A stretch of DNA of 64,000 bases from DATBAX01 sp963762965 (GTDB lineage: Bacteria > Acidobacteriota > Terriglobia > Terriglobales > Acidobacteriaceae): NCBI GenBank assembly GCA_963762965.1, contig CAVXME010000001.1, forward strand, positions 1,364,001 to 1,428,000, in the 5' to 3' direction. Positions 22,523-31,576 of the stretch are shown in pieces. A model generated the notes under the pieces. It saw only the letters and a list, made by a program, of their open reading frames with translations. It was not told the DNA's origin and ran no database searches. Positions within the stretch are counted from its first letter, which is position 1, and each line of letters begins with the position of its first letter. A program made the translations under genes and the position numbers.

Positions 22523-24871
22523 TCAACCCTGGGCAGCTGCGGAAAATTTCAGGATTTGGCCGCGCGAGTGAGCTTCCACCAATTCCAGGAACTCCTGGAT
22601 TTGGATTGGTTTGGAAATGTATCCATCCATGCCAGCCGCGAAACACTTCTCCCGGTCTTCCCGCATGTAGCTCGCGGTCATGGCGATGATAGGAAGGTGT
22701 AGACCAGTAGATTTCTCTTTTTCACGGATTCGCTCCGCGGCTTCCGATCCGCCCATCCCGGGCATTTGCAGATCCATCAGCAAAAGATCAAAGGTCTGGA
22801 TTTCAAGAATGGCCAGAACTCCCCGGCCATCCGTGACCACCGTGACCCGGTGCCCTTGTTTCTCGAGCAAACGGACCGCCAGTTTTTGATTGATCAAATT
22901 GTCTTCCGCCAGCAGAATGCGCAGACTCTTTCTGGTTTCTCCTGCGGAGGAAGCGGGACCCGCCAGTTTCTCAGAGGACGCGCTGGGGGCTGCGTGGCCG
23001 ATCTTGAATTGCGCGGTGAAGTGGAAGGTGGTGCCCTGGCCGGGTTTACTTTCCACCCAAATCTTTCCTCCCATGAGATCGACGAGACGCGACGAGATGG
23101 TGAGGCCAAGCCCGGTCCCGCCGAATTTGCGAGTGGTGGAAAGATCGGCCTGAGTGAAGGCATTGAAAATCAGTTCCTGCTTATCGGAGGGGATACCCGG
23201 GCCCGTGTCGCGGACGCTAAAGTGCAACGTGCCTTGCTCGTGTACCAGGGAGTCGAGGGCAACTTCCAGGAAAATGCCTCCGTGTTCCGTAAACTTGATG
23301 GCATTGCCAATCAGGTTCACAAGAATCTGGCGCAAGCGCCCGGGATCGCCGATCAGCGCGTCCGGAACATTGGGGGCGAAGTGGCAGGCCAGTTCAAGCT
23401 TTTTCTGGCTGGCGGTCAAGGCAAGGGTCTTGGTAACGGTGTTCAAAGAGTCCCGCAAGGGGAACTCGATCAAATCGAGTTCGAGCCGGCTGGCCTCGAT
23501 CTTGGAGAAGTCGAGGATATCGTTGATGATGTCGAGCAACGAATCCGCGGATATTTTAAGAAGGCCCAGATATTCCCGCTGCTCCACGGTCAGATCCGTA
23601 TCGAGCACCAGGTCGGCCATGCCAATGACGCCATTCATCGGGGTGCGAATCTCATGGCTCATGTTGGCCAGGAATTCACTTTTGGCGCGGTTCGCGGTTT
23701 CGGCAGTCTCCTGCGCCTTCCGCATCCCCGCCTCCGCTTGTTTGCGTTTCGTGATGTCGCGGCCGACACCCGCGATCCCTGTAATCCGGCCGCTGCGATC
23801 GCGGAGCGGCACTTTTGTGGTCAGGATGTTGACGATGTCTCGGGTCCTGGTGAATCCATCCTCTTCCCGGTCCAGCAAGGGCTCTCCGCTGCGAATCACC
23901 TTCTGTTCGTCGGCGTAGAAGGCGGAGGCGAGCTCTTCGGGATAGAAATCGAAGTCGGTTTTCCCGATCAATTCTTCCGGGGACTCCAGACCGACGGCGC
24001 GGGTCAGGGAGAGATTGGCCAAAATGAACCGGCTCTGGGTGTCCTTGACGTAAATGAAATCCGGCAGATGGTCAATCAAAGCCCGCAGCATCTGTTCGCT
24101 GGCTTCGAGCGCCAGAGTATGGGCCATGAACTGGCGATCCATGACCGAGGTGAGTACGGCCAGGCCGAGGACCACCAGGGTGACAGTCGTAATCACAACA
24201 ATCCCGAGAGAAGAAACGTTCACCGCGTGCGCCAGATCCGGCGGGACGCTCAAGGAGTTGAAACTGGCGGCAGCCATGCCCGTGTAGTGCATGATGGGAA
24301 TGGCCATTCCCATGAGCAGTGCACTCGAAATCTTCTTCCATGGGTTGGCCGACGTTTTGTTTTGCACCGCGAACATCATCCCTAGCGCGACCATGGAAAT
24401 CACGATGGCCAACCCCACCGACAAAATCACCAACGGGACGGAATACCGGCACATTGCCGGCAGCCGCATGGCAGCCATGCCTACGTAGTGCATGGCGGCA
24501 ATGCCGCCGCCGATCAGCACGCCGCCGGCGGAAATTGAGAACCAGCTTATGCTCCGCTGACTGACGATCAACAGAGCTATAGCGGAAGCGACGACAGCAC
24601 AGAAGAGCGAGAGCAAAACCAGCGGCCAGTCGTAAAAAATCGGAACCGGCAGCCGGAAAGCCAGCATGCCCACGTAGTGCATGGCCCAGATTCCGAGGCC
24701 CATGGCAAACGAGCCGCCGCCCAGCCACGCCAGACGCGGGCGTCCGTGGGCATCCGCAACTCGTTCCCCGAGACTAAGCGCGGCATACGAAGCGAAGATC
24801 GAAATCACCACCGAGAGAACCACCAGGGGTTCGTCGTAAGTGCCGGTGAGAACCGTATTTGGGAGCAACAT
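22523..24871 (-). CDS. MHYT-PAS hybrid sensor histidine kinase with receiver
   Basis: 782 residues from ATG 24871 (GGAGAGGG upstream). Seven membrane helices carry three MHYT-type motifs (MHYV at about 64 and 127, MHYT at about 194), thought to bind copper and sense a gas. A PAS domain follows (about 265-380, FIYVKDTQSRFILAN), then HisKA with ANMSHEIRTPMNG (His406), HATPase (NLIGNAIKFTEHG, DTGPGIP, GGTGLGL), and a C-terminal receiver with DLLLMDLQMPG (Asp about 695). Autophosphorylation and phosphotransfer to its own receiver are expected; no output protein is adjacent. Confidence 0.92.
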   Translation of the reverse strand: MLLPNTVLTGTYDEPLVVLSVVISIFASYAALSLGERVADAHGRPRLAWLGGGSFAMGLGIWAMHYVGMLAFRLPVPIFYDWPLVLLSLFCAVVASAIALLIVSQRSISWFSISAGGVLIGGGIAAMHYVGMAAMRLPAMCRYSVPLVILSVGLAIVISMVALGMMFAVQNKTSANPWKKISSALLMGMAIPIMHYTGMAAASFNSLSVPPDLAHAVNVSSLGIVVITTVTLVVLGLAVLTSVMDRQFMAHTLALEASEQMLRALIDHLPDFIYVKDTQSRFILANLSLTRAVGLESPEELIGKTDFDFYPEELASAFYADEQKVIRSGEPLLDREEDGFTRTRDIVNILTTKVPLRDRSGRITGIAGVGRDITKRKQAEAGMRKAQETAETANRAKSEFLANMSHEIRTPMNGVIGMADLVLDTDLTVEQREYLGLLKISADSLLDIINDILDFSKIEASRLELDLIEFPLRDSLNTVTKTLALTASQKKLELACHFAPNVPDALIGDPGRLRQILVNLIGNAIKFTEHGGIFLEVALDSLVHEQGTLHFSVRDTGPGIPSDKQELIFNAFTQADLSTTRKFGGTGLGLTISSRLVDLMGGKIWVESKPGQGTTFHFTAQFKIGHAAPSASSEKLAGPASSAGETRKSLRILLAEDNLINQKLAVRLLEKQGHRVTVVTDGRGVLAILEIQTFDLLLMDLQMPGMGGSEAAERIREKEKSTGLHLPIIAMTASYMREDREKCFAAGMDGYISKPIQIQEFLELVEAHSRGQILKFSAAAQG

Positions 24872-25038
24872 GGGCCCGTCCCTCTCCAGCCTAGTTCGCC
24901 GGCTGGGGCAGTAGCGAGGCACGAAAGGGCAGGCGTGATCCTTGTATGCCCAATCGGGTTCGTTTTTGGGAAAAATCAGGTCGCCGTTGCGTGGTAAGAT
25001 TCTGAGACCTTTATTGTCCAATCCCAGGTTGACTGACG

Positions 25039-25713
25039 TTGATTGAGCTCGCACCCTCGATATTGGCGGCCGATTTCGCGCATTTAGCGGAGCAAATTCG
25101 CGGCGCGGAGGAAGGCGGCGGGACCATCGTCCACGTGGACATCATGGACGGGCATTTCGTCCCCAACCTGACGGTCGGGCCTCCGCTGGTAAGGTCGCTG
25201 CGCAAAGCCACCGGGCTGCCGCTCGACTGCCACCTGATGATCGAGAATCCCGATCAATTCATACCGGAGTTCGCGGAAGCGGGGGCGGACTGGATGTCGG
25301 TGCATCAGGAAGCCTGTCGGCACCTGAACCGGACTTTGCATCTGATTAAGAGCCACGACTGCCGGGCAGGGGTGGTGATCAATCCGGCGACCCCGGTGGA
25401 GACGCTGACCGAGGTCCTCGATATTGTGGATTACGTGCTGGTGATGTCGGTGAATCCGGGATTCGGGGCCCAGGAATTTATTCCCGGAACAGTCCATAAG
25501 ATCCGCAGATTAGCGGAGTTACGGTCGGAGCGGCGGCTGAATTTTCGCATTGAAGTGGATGGCGGCATCGCTTTGGAGACGGTGGCCGAAGTGGTCCGCG
25601 CTGGAGCTGAAATTCTGGTGGCGGGCAACGCGGTGTTCGGTCACGGCGATCCAAAGAGTCATGCCCAGAAATTATTGAAGGCGGCGATGGAAGCCGCGCT
25701 ACAGAAAGTCTGA
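25039..25713 (+). CDS. rpe: Ribulose-phosphate 3-epimerase
   Basis: 224 residues, full length: IELAPSILAADFA, VHVDIMDGHFVPNLTVGPP (metal His and Asp), DCHLMIENPDQF, VMSVNPGFGAQEF, IEVDGGIALE and VAGNAVF. The enzyme interconverts ribulose 5-phosphate and xylulose 5-phosphate in the pentose phosphate pathway. The start is TTG, fixed by the family N-terminus. It is divergent from the kinase gene. Confidence 0.96.
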   Translation: MIELAPSILAADFAHLAEQIRGAEEGGGTIVHVDIMDGHFVPNLTVGPPLVRSLRKATGLPLDCHLMIENPDQFIPEFAEAGADWMSVHQEACRHLNRTLHLIKSHDCRAGVVINPATPVETLTEVLDIVDYVLVMSVNPGFGAQEFIPGTVHKIRRLAELRSERRLNFRIEVDGGIALETVAEVVRAGAEILVAGNAVFGHGDPKSHAQKLLKAAMEAALQKV

Positions 25714-25721
25714 AAAAACCA

Positions 25722-25756
25722 GGCTCTGGGCTTTAGGCTCTCGGCTCTGGGCAAAA
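25722..25756. repeat. CTCTGGGCTTTAGG repeat, copy 2
   Basis: GGCTCTGGGCTTTAGGCTCTCGGCTCTGGGC, identical in large part to 27302-27336. Confidence 0.65.
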
Positions 25757-25811
25757 CAGCGAGTGTTCTCTGGTTAGGCCGGCTATTTTTTAAGCTTCAT
25801 TTCGAGGTTCT

Positions 25812-27290
25812 ATGTTACGTCGTATTGCGATGACGGTTCTGCTGGGGGTGCTGGTGGCTTCGGTGGCCTGCACCAACAAGAAGGTCAACAATCCCCTGGC
25901 CAATGTCGGTTCCAAACAACCGGACAAAGTATTGTTCGACCGCGCCATGGACGCCATGAAGCACAACCGCTTCGATGTGTCCCGCATGACCCTACAGACG
26001 CTGATTAATACTTATCCGGATTCGGAATACATTGCCCGCGCCAAGCTGGGAGTGGCCGATTCCTGGTATGCGGAAGGCGGGTCGGCTTCGCTGGCGCAGG
26101 CGGAAGCCGAGTACAAGGACTTCATCACTTTCTTTCCCAACATGCCGGAAGCCGCCGAGGCGCAGCTGAAGATTGCCAATATTCATTATCAGGAGATGGA
26201 AAAGCCGGACCGCGATTTCACCCACGCCATGCGGGCGCAGGACGAATACCGGCAACTGATTCTGCAATGGCCGGACAGCAAGCTGGTTCCCGAGGCCAAG
26301 CAGCGTCTGCTGCAAGTGCAGGAAGTGATCGCGGAACGCGAGTACGAGGTGGGCGCCTTCTACTTCAAGCGCACGTCGTATCCCGCGGCGATGGCCCGGT
26401 TGCAGTCTCTGGTGGACCGCTATCCGCTCTACAGCAAAGCCGACCAGGCCTTGTTCTTGCTGGGACAATCCTACGAGGCGCAGATGGCGCTGGTACGCGC
26501 CCGTCCCGGCAGCGAAGTAACGAAAGCGCGAATCATTAAGATGTTGACCGAAAATGCATCGCAAGCCTACTCCCGGATTCTGACCCGCTATCCGGTGATG
26601 GACCGGGCCGATGATGCCAAAGCGCGGCTGGAGGCTTTGCACCAGCCCGTGCCTCGCCCGACCAAAGCCGCGCTGGCGTTGAACAAAGCGGAAGCCGACA
26701 GTCGCCGTGAAAGCGGCACGCTCTCCAATGTGATGAGAACTTTCCGGAGGAATCCAGACGTCGCCCAGGCCTCGAAAGTCGGCGATCCCACCCTGGTGGA
26801 TCCCCAGGCGATTAGCGCAGTGGAGGTGACCCACCGGGAAACGTTGGCAATTGGGGGAAGTGGTGGAACCCAGGCGGCGACGGTGGAAACCACAGGTACC
26901 GGAACGCCCGGGCCCGATCAGCCCGCGCCCCGTTCGGACACGCCTCCCGCGGACAGTTCCCCGGCGGTTGGGGTGCAGGTGATTAGCGGAGCTGGGGCAG
27001 CGGACAACACCGCTCCGGCGGAGAATGCAGCCGCGCCTCCAGCAGCGGCCGACCCAAATGAACTCAAGCCCAATACTGAACCAGCCGACCCGAATGAGTT
27101 GAAGCCCAATGCCGCGCCGGACAATGGTCCGGCCATCCCGCCTCCGCCACAGGTGAATGAGATCCAGAGCGCGAGTAGCTCTACTGCATCACCGGATGCC
27201 AAGGCGGGAGACGAACCGGCGAGCGATGCCGATGTGTCCTCCAGCAAACCCAAGAAAAAGAAGGGCCTGAAGAAGGTAATTCCGTTCTAA
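25812..27290 (+). CDS. bamD: BamD-like outer-membrane assembly lipoprotein
   Basis: 492 residues. A lipoprotein signal ends at Cys20 (LVASVACTNK), and about residues 38-285 hold TPR-like pairs of BamD/YfiO (VLFDRAMDAMKHNRFDVS, TLINTYPDSEYIARAKLGVADSWY, EYRQLILQWPDSKLVPEAKQRL). BamD anchors the BAM complex that inserts beta-barrels. An unusual C-terminal 200 residues rich in Pro, Ala and Asn include two copies of DPNELKPN and end with a Lys-rich tail. Start ATG 25812. Confidence 0.85.
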   Translation: MLRRIAMTVLLGVLVASVACTNKKVNNPLANVGSKQPDKVLFDRAMDAMKHNRFDVSRMTLQTLINTYPDSEYIARAKLGVADSWYAEGGSASLAQAEAEYKDFITFFPNMPEAAEAQLKIANIHYQEMEKPDRDFTHAMRAQDEYRQLILQWPDSKLVPEAKQRLLQVQEVIAEREYEVGAFYFKRTSYPAAMARLQSLVDRYPLYSKADQALFLLGQSYEAQMALVRARPGSEVTKARIIKMLTENASQAYSRILTRYPVMDRADDAKARLEALHQPVPRPTKAALALNKAEADSRRESGTLSNVMRTFRRNPDVAQASKVGDPTLVDPQAISAVEVTHRETLAIGGSGGTQAATVETTGTGTPGPDQPAPRSDTPPADSSPAVGVQVISGAGAADNTAPAENAAAPPAAADPNELKPNTEPADPNELKPNAAPDNGPAIPPPPQVNEIQSASSSTASPDAKAGDEPASDADVSSSKPKKKKGLKKVIPF

Positions 27291-27301
27291 AGAGCAGGGG
27301 A

Positions 27302-27421
27302 GCAGGCTCTGGGCTTTAGGCTCTCGGCTCTGGGCCGTAAAGCTCAATCCCATAACTCTGTGGACGCGGTTGGATGGTTCAGATTGAAAGCCCAGAGCCT
27401 AGCGCCCACAGCCTAGAGCCT
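27302..27421. repeat. CTCTGGGCTTTAGG repeats, copies 3 and 4 (inverted pair)
   Basis: GGCTCTGGGCTTTAGGCTCTCGGCTCTGGGC (27306-27335) and, about 45 bases later, AAAGCCCAGAGCCTAGCGCCCACAGCCTAGAGCC in reverse orientation; together they can form a long hairpin after bamD. The gap 27291-27540 holds nothing else recognisable. Confidence 0.65.
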
Positions 27422-27540
27422 GGAACAAAGTTACCCAGTGGGTACTGACCGCTCGTAACCTGCTAAACCCTTATCTTCATTGACTTAGAGCCTGAGACAA
27501 GTTACCTTCGCGCTATCTCCCCCTTACCAAAGGACTCACC

Positions 27541-29454
27541 TTGGCGCGGAAAATACTGCTTGCTGACGACAGTGTGACAGCCCAGAACATGGGGCGGAGA
27601 ATCTTGACCGATGCCGGCTACGAAGTCGTCACCGTCAATAATGGCTCGGCGGCGCTGAAGAAGGTCGCCGAATTGAAGCCCGACCTCATCATCCTCGACG
27701 TGTACATGCCGGGCTATGGTGGGTTGGAAGTTTGTCAGCGTCTGAAGGAATCGCAGGAGACCGGGCGCATTCCGATCCTGTTGAGTGTGGGCAAGCTGGA
27801 ACCTTTCAAGGTGGAAGAATCGCGGCGGGTACGCGCGGATGGTTTCATCATCAAGCCATTCGAAGCCAGCGAACTTCTCACCGCACTCACCAAGCTGGAA
27901 GACAAAATCGTTCCCCAGGCGGAGTCATACAAGAGCAGCCGTTTTGCGAAAGCTCTGGTGGCTGCCGAGCAGGCGCCCTCGACGACCCAGGGCATCAGCG
28001 GAGCTATCGGATGGCAGGACCGGCTCACCATTCCACATGGAGCGCCCAAGCCGGAAGAAGCTGCGAAGCCCGAGGCCCAGCCGGCAAGCGTGGGTTTGCG
28101 GGACACCGCCCAGCGCGAGGAATCCAAGTCGGCGGCAGCGAAATCCGCGGACGCGGCAGCGTTACCGCAGGGCATCACGGTGGAGGAGCTGGCCGCGATT
28201 GCGGCGGCGGCTAACAGTTTTGCGGACAAGCGCGAAACCAGCGCCGCGAACCCGGTCGAGCCCGAAATTCCGGCACCGGTAAAGAGCGAGAATCAGGTCG
28301 AAGAAAAAGTCGAGGAAAAGAAAGAATCATCCGCCGAGGTTGTGGAAGCGGTGACGTTTGCTTCGGCCCCCGCGTTACAGATCGAGCCAGGCCACCAGCT
28401 CCAGACCCCGGCCCAGGCCGCGGAACTGCAACGTGCGACCGCGGATGCCGAAGTTCTGGCGGCCTTGGCGTCGCTCTCGCCGACGCATGTTGAAGAGGCA
28501 GCACCTGCGCAGCAAGGCGATGAAGTCCCCGTGAGCGTGGCTGCGGCGGGCAGGGAGCAAGTAACGGAAACAAGAGTGAATGGGCCGCGATGGATTGCGC
28601 AAGCCGTCGCTGTCGCGGACGACGAATCCACGCTGATTCTGGAACGCGAAATGGAAAAAGCCTACGCGGCCATGGCCGGCCTCGAAGCGGACAGAGAAAA
28701 AGAGAAGGCGAGTTTGCCAGTAGTGGCGGAAACGCAAGCGGCCGTTGTAGCCGGGCCCGCCGCGAGTCCTGAGCCTGCCGTCTCGACGGCCGAAATCTCT
28801 TCTCCGGTCACAGCGGAGTCTGCGCAAGCGAAACCAGAAGAGCCGGTTCCATCGCCGGAAGTCTCAAGCCCGGTAGCAGTGAGCGTTGCAGAAGTTGCCG
28901 CACCGGAAGCTGCGGCAGTGACGGAAACATCTCCGGCCGCGACTGAAAATGTGAACGCGGTCAGCGAGACGAGTATTCCGGTAGTGAACGAGAACGCGGC
29001 TTTTGCTGCTGCGGCGGCGGCGGGTTCGGGCATGTCCGAATCGGTGATGTATGGGGAAAGCTCGCCAACTGTCGAAGGTTCCAGTGCAGAAGCGAGTGTG
29101 GTAGCAAGCGCGGCGGCGGCTCCCGTGGAAGCCGATCCTGGACGGGAATCGGAACTCGCGGCCGCGTGGCAGAACTGGAAACAGATTCGCGAATCCATTG
29201 TAGGATCGAGTCCCGCCAAGCGGGTGGCGGAAACGCCGGCCGTGCAAAGTTCCGCTGCCGTGGAGACGACAACTCCTGGATTCAAAGAGATTCGCCGGGA
29301 AGAACCGGCGGCCATCAAGCCGGAGGAAGATACCGCTTCCGAAGGCAGCGGCGAAGAAATCTCGAGCATCGTGGACACTATGCTGGCCGAGCTCAAACCC
29401 AAGCTGATGGAAGAGATCAGCAAGAAGATGGGCAAGAGCAAGAGGAAGAAATAG
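27541..29454 (+). CDS. Response regulator with long disordered Ala/Glu region
   Basis: 637 residues. A complete receiver domain fills about 1-122: ILLADDS, LIILDVYMPGYGG (phosphoacceptor Asp53) and DGFIIKPFE (conserved Lys). The rest, about 480 residues, is low-complexity Ala/Glu/Val/Ser sequence with no domain, until a short conserved-looking helix at the end (SSIVDTMLAELKPKLMEEIS, then Lys-rich). The start is TTG with AAGGA upstream. It probably works by phosphorylation-controlled protein contact; a transcription output domain is lacking. Confidence 0.8.
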   Translation: MARKILLADDSVTAQNMGRRILTDAGYEVVTVNNGSAALKKVAELKPDLIILDVYMPGYGGLEVCQRLKESQETGRIPILLSVGKLEPFKVEESRRVRADGFIIKPFEASELLTALTKLEDKIVPQAESYKSSRFAKALVAAEQAPSTTQGISGAIGWQDRLTIPHGAPKPEEAAKPEAQPASVGLRDTAQREESKSAAAKSADAAALPQGITVEELAAIAAAANSFADKRETSAANPVEPEIPAPVKSENQVEEKVEEKKESSAEVVEAVTFASAPALQIEPGHQLQTPAQAAELQRATADAEVLAALASLSPTHVEEAAPAQQGDEVPVSVAAAGREQVTETRVNGPRWIAQAVAVADDESTLILEREMEKAYAAMAGLEADREKEKASLPVVAETQAAVVAGPAASPEPAVSTAEISSPVTAESAQAKPEEPVPSPEVSSPVAVSVAEVAAPEAAAVTETSPAATENVNAVSETSIPVVNENAAFAAAAAAGSGMSESVMYGESSPTVEGSSAEASVVASAAAAPVEADPGRESELAAAWQNWKQIRESIVGSSPAKRVAETPAVQSSAAVETTTPGFKEIRREEPAAIKPEEDTASEGSGEEISSIVDTMLAELKPKLMEEISKKMGKSKRKK

Positions 29455-29551
29455 CTTTCAGCTGTCAGCTTTCAGCAAGACCCTTGATCGAAAATCCCAA
29501 AGCAGTTCTCTTGGCAATTCGATGTGGAAATACGGTATTGTTCGGAGAGAG

Positions 29552-30239
29552 ATGAGACTCGACAAAAGGGTAACGGCTGTTTTCGCGCTGTTTTTTTCTC
29601 TTGCTCAGGGAGCACTCGCGCAGAGTGTCTCGCTCTCGGGGAAATGTTGCTGCTAGTGCCGGCTGCGGGGCAGCGATTCCGGCCTACCACTCGCCGGTTA
29701 CGTCCAATACGGATCCCGTTGTCGTTCTGAGCGTACGAATCAAGAAATCTGGAGCTGTCCACGATGTGCAGGTGGTCAGCGGCCCCGCTGCGCTCACGGA
29801 GGCTGCAATTAAAGCCGCGAAACGGTGGAAGTACGACTGGGTGAATGGCACTCCCAGCGATCGGACGACGCTGGCTGTCACATTCAAGGAAGGTGCTGCA
29901 GCCAAGGTTCAGCAGGTAATGCTGGCCGGTGTATCAGGTTGTATACCCTTCCCCGCGCGGATCCGCGTTACGGGGTATGTCATGGCGAGTCGCCTGCTCA
30001 GCCGGGTCGAGCCAATCTATCCACCTGAAGCGAAAACCGAACACGTTGAAGGCGTCGTCGTGTTGCGCGTAACCATAAGCAAAGATGGCAGTGTGTACAA
30101 AGCGGAAAATGTGAGCGGGCCTCCAACACTGGTTCCCGCTGCCATGGAGGCCGTCAAGCAATGGAAGTATGACCCATTTCTGCTAAACGGAAAACCAGTC
30201 GAAGTCGAGACCACGGTGGAGGTAAGTTTCACCTTGTGA
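29552..30239 (+). pseudogene. Exported protein with two TonB_C-like domains, frameshifted
   Basis: ATG 29552 (GGAGAGAG upstream) starts a clear signal peptide, AVFALFFSLAQGALAQ, but this frame stops after about 34 residues. The next frame continues to 30239 with two related domains: VVVLSVRIKKSGAVHDVQVV..KRWKYD and PEAKTEHVEGVVVLRVTIS..VKQWKYDPF, the TonB C-terminal pattern. A one-base change near 29640 would join signal and body. The domain duplication and absence of a membrane anchor suggest a periplasmic TonB-like protein; function unknown. Confidence 0.6.
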
Positions 30240-30251
30240 ATGTCTTCCCGA

Positions 30252-30270
30252 GGGCTTGAATGGGCCACCC
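30252..30270. repeat. Half of a palindromic repeat (family B right arm)
   Basis: GGGCTTGAATGGGCCACCC matches the right arm and tail of family B exactly; the left arm and loop are missing. Confidence 0.6.
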
Positions 30271-30284
30271 ACCAGCGATCATCG

Positions 30285-31304
30285 CTATTTGCTTTGGGCA
30301 TGGTCGAGCCTGAGGAAGCGGGCAGCGTTGTTGTAGAGGATGTCCCGCTTCTGCTCGGGTGTGAGGTAGTCGGCGTTCTGAATGACGCTGATGGAGTAAG
30401 CCATCAGCTGGGGCCACTCCAATTGGTCGGTGCCGAACATCACGCGGTCTTCGAAGCCGGCTTCGACCAGGCGCTGGATGTAGCGATTGACTTCTTTGAG
30501 CGGGTAGCTCCAGATTAGTCCGGCGACGTCGACATAGACGTGGGAGTTGGCCTGAAGCAGGGTAAGCATGTTGTCGATCATCGGATAGCCGGCGTGCATA
30601 ACCTGAATCCGCAACTTGGGGTGGCGCGCCAGCAATTCCTCGAGCAGAAGTGGGTTTCCCATGGAGCCGCGAAATTTGGGCATGGCGATGTTGGCGCGTC
30701 CGGAGCCGCCGGTGCCCATATGAATCGCGACAGGGATATCGAGTTCCTCAGCGAGCGCGAAGTAGGCATCGACGGAGGGATCGCTGGGAGACAAGCCCTC
30801 ATATTGAAGGCCAATCTCACCCATGACTTTGAATCCGTCCTTGGTGAAGTCCTTGCGCAGTTCGTCCAGAGCGACCCGCTTGCCGGGGTTCATTCCTTCG
30901 TTGAAGCTGGTGCCGGGAATGACGCGTCCAGGGGCTGCGTCTCTCCACTTCTGCACGCTCTGGGGATCACCGAAAACGACCGCTGTTACATTCAGCTTTT
31001 CCATTTCAGCGACGACGGCTTTGAGGTATTCGCCTTTCGCCGCGGGATAAAGCTTGGGAGTGCATTCCTCCTGGCTCCAGCCGAAGGGAGCTTCTTTGGT
31101 GCTGGGGTCGGAAGCAAGGAACTTTGATTCATTCGGGCACATGGGCCCCAAACCAGGAAAGGATTCATCCAGGGCATGAACGTGAACGTCAATCACCGGA
31201 GGAACGGTTGAACTTGTGTTCTGCGCCAACAATAGCGTGGAAGAAAACAAAAAAACGATGGCGAAAACGCATGCTAGCGAGGACCGCTGTGAGCGAGAAA
31301 GCAT
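30285..31304 (-). CDS. Exported amidohydrolase (PF04909 type)
   Basis: 339 residues from ATG 31304 (AGGAG upstream). Signal peptide through LLLAQ. The amidohydrolase-2 barrel shows VIDVHVHALDES (metal HxH), VMGEIGLQYEGL, IPVAIHMGTGG, IQVMHAGYP (third His) and RVMFGTDQLEW (catalytic Asp). Family members are metal-dependent hydrolases or decarboxylases of the ACMSD type. The substrate is unknown and the exported location is less common. Confidence 0.82.
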   Translation of the reverse strand: MLSRSQRSSLACVFAIVFLFSSTLLLAQNTSSTVPPVIDVHVHALDESFPGLGPMCPNESKFLASDPSTKEAPFGWSQEECTPKLYPAAKGEYLKAVVAEMEKLNVTAVVFGDPQSVQKWRDAAPGRVIPGTSFNEGMNPGKRVALDELRKDFTKDGFKVMGEIGLQYEGLSPSDPSVDAYFALAEELDIPVAIHMGTGGSGRANIAMPKFRGSMGNPLLLEELLARHPKLRIQVMHAGYPMIDNMLTLLQANSHVYVDVAGLIWSYPLKEVNRYIQRLVEAGFEDRVMFGTDQLEWPQLMAYSISVIQNADYLTPEQKRDILYNNAARFLRLDHAQSK

Positions 31305-31465
31305 GGAAGGGCTCCTGTGTATAGGCTGATAAGTGTCTGAGGATTGGGAACGCTTATACAAAGCCGATTCTACCCTCCAAATTGGCACCGCTGCGATCCT
31401 CGCATGCTACCACCAACTTCCGTCCTGGATTGACCGGATTTTCCAAGCGCCTGTAAGATCAAAGC

Positions 31466-31567
31466 ACAGCCCTTTAGCACTTAGCATCTGGCACTTAGCA
31501 TTTAGCCTCTTTAATGTTGGGGGATTTTACGTGCGCCGGACTGGCTAAATGCCAATTGCTAAATGCT
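31466..31567. repeat. AGCATCTGGCACTTAGC inverted repeat, copy 2
   Basis: TTTAGCACTTAGCATCTGGCACTTAGCATTTAGCC faces GGCTAAATGCCAATTGCTAAATGC about 40 bases later, directly before valS. Same words as at 11236-11337 before the permease. Confidence 0.65.
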
Positions 31568-31576
31568 GCTCCACCC

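Noticed and set aside
22766..24385. 539-codon open frame antisense to the MHYT kinase
   Set aside because: The opposite strand encodes a complete multi-domain kinase; this frame has no domain and no start signals.
1401..27445. 13-base match CAGTACCCACTGG at 1401 and its reverse complement near 27433
   Set aside because: Matches of this length are expected by chance many times in 64 kb; no longer homology on either side.
31305..31576. T-box or other riboswitch upstream of valS
   Set aside because: The leader is made of the AGCATCTGGCACTTAGC repeat; no T-box TGG bulge or conserved T-box sequence is seen.
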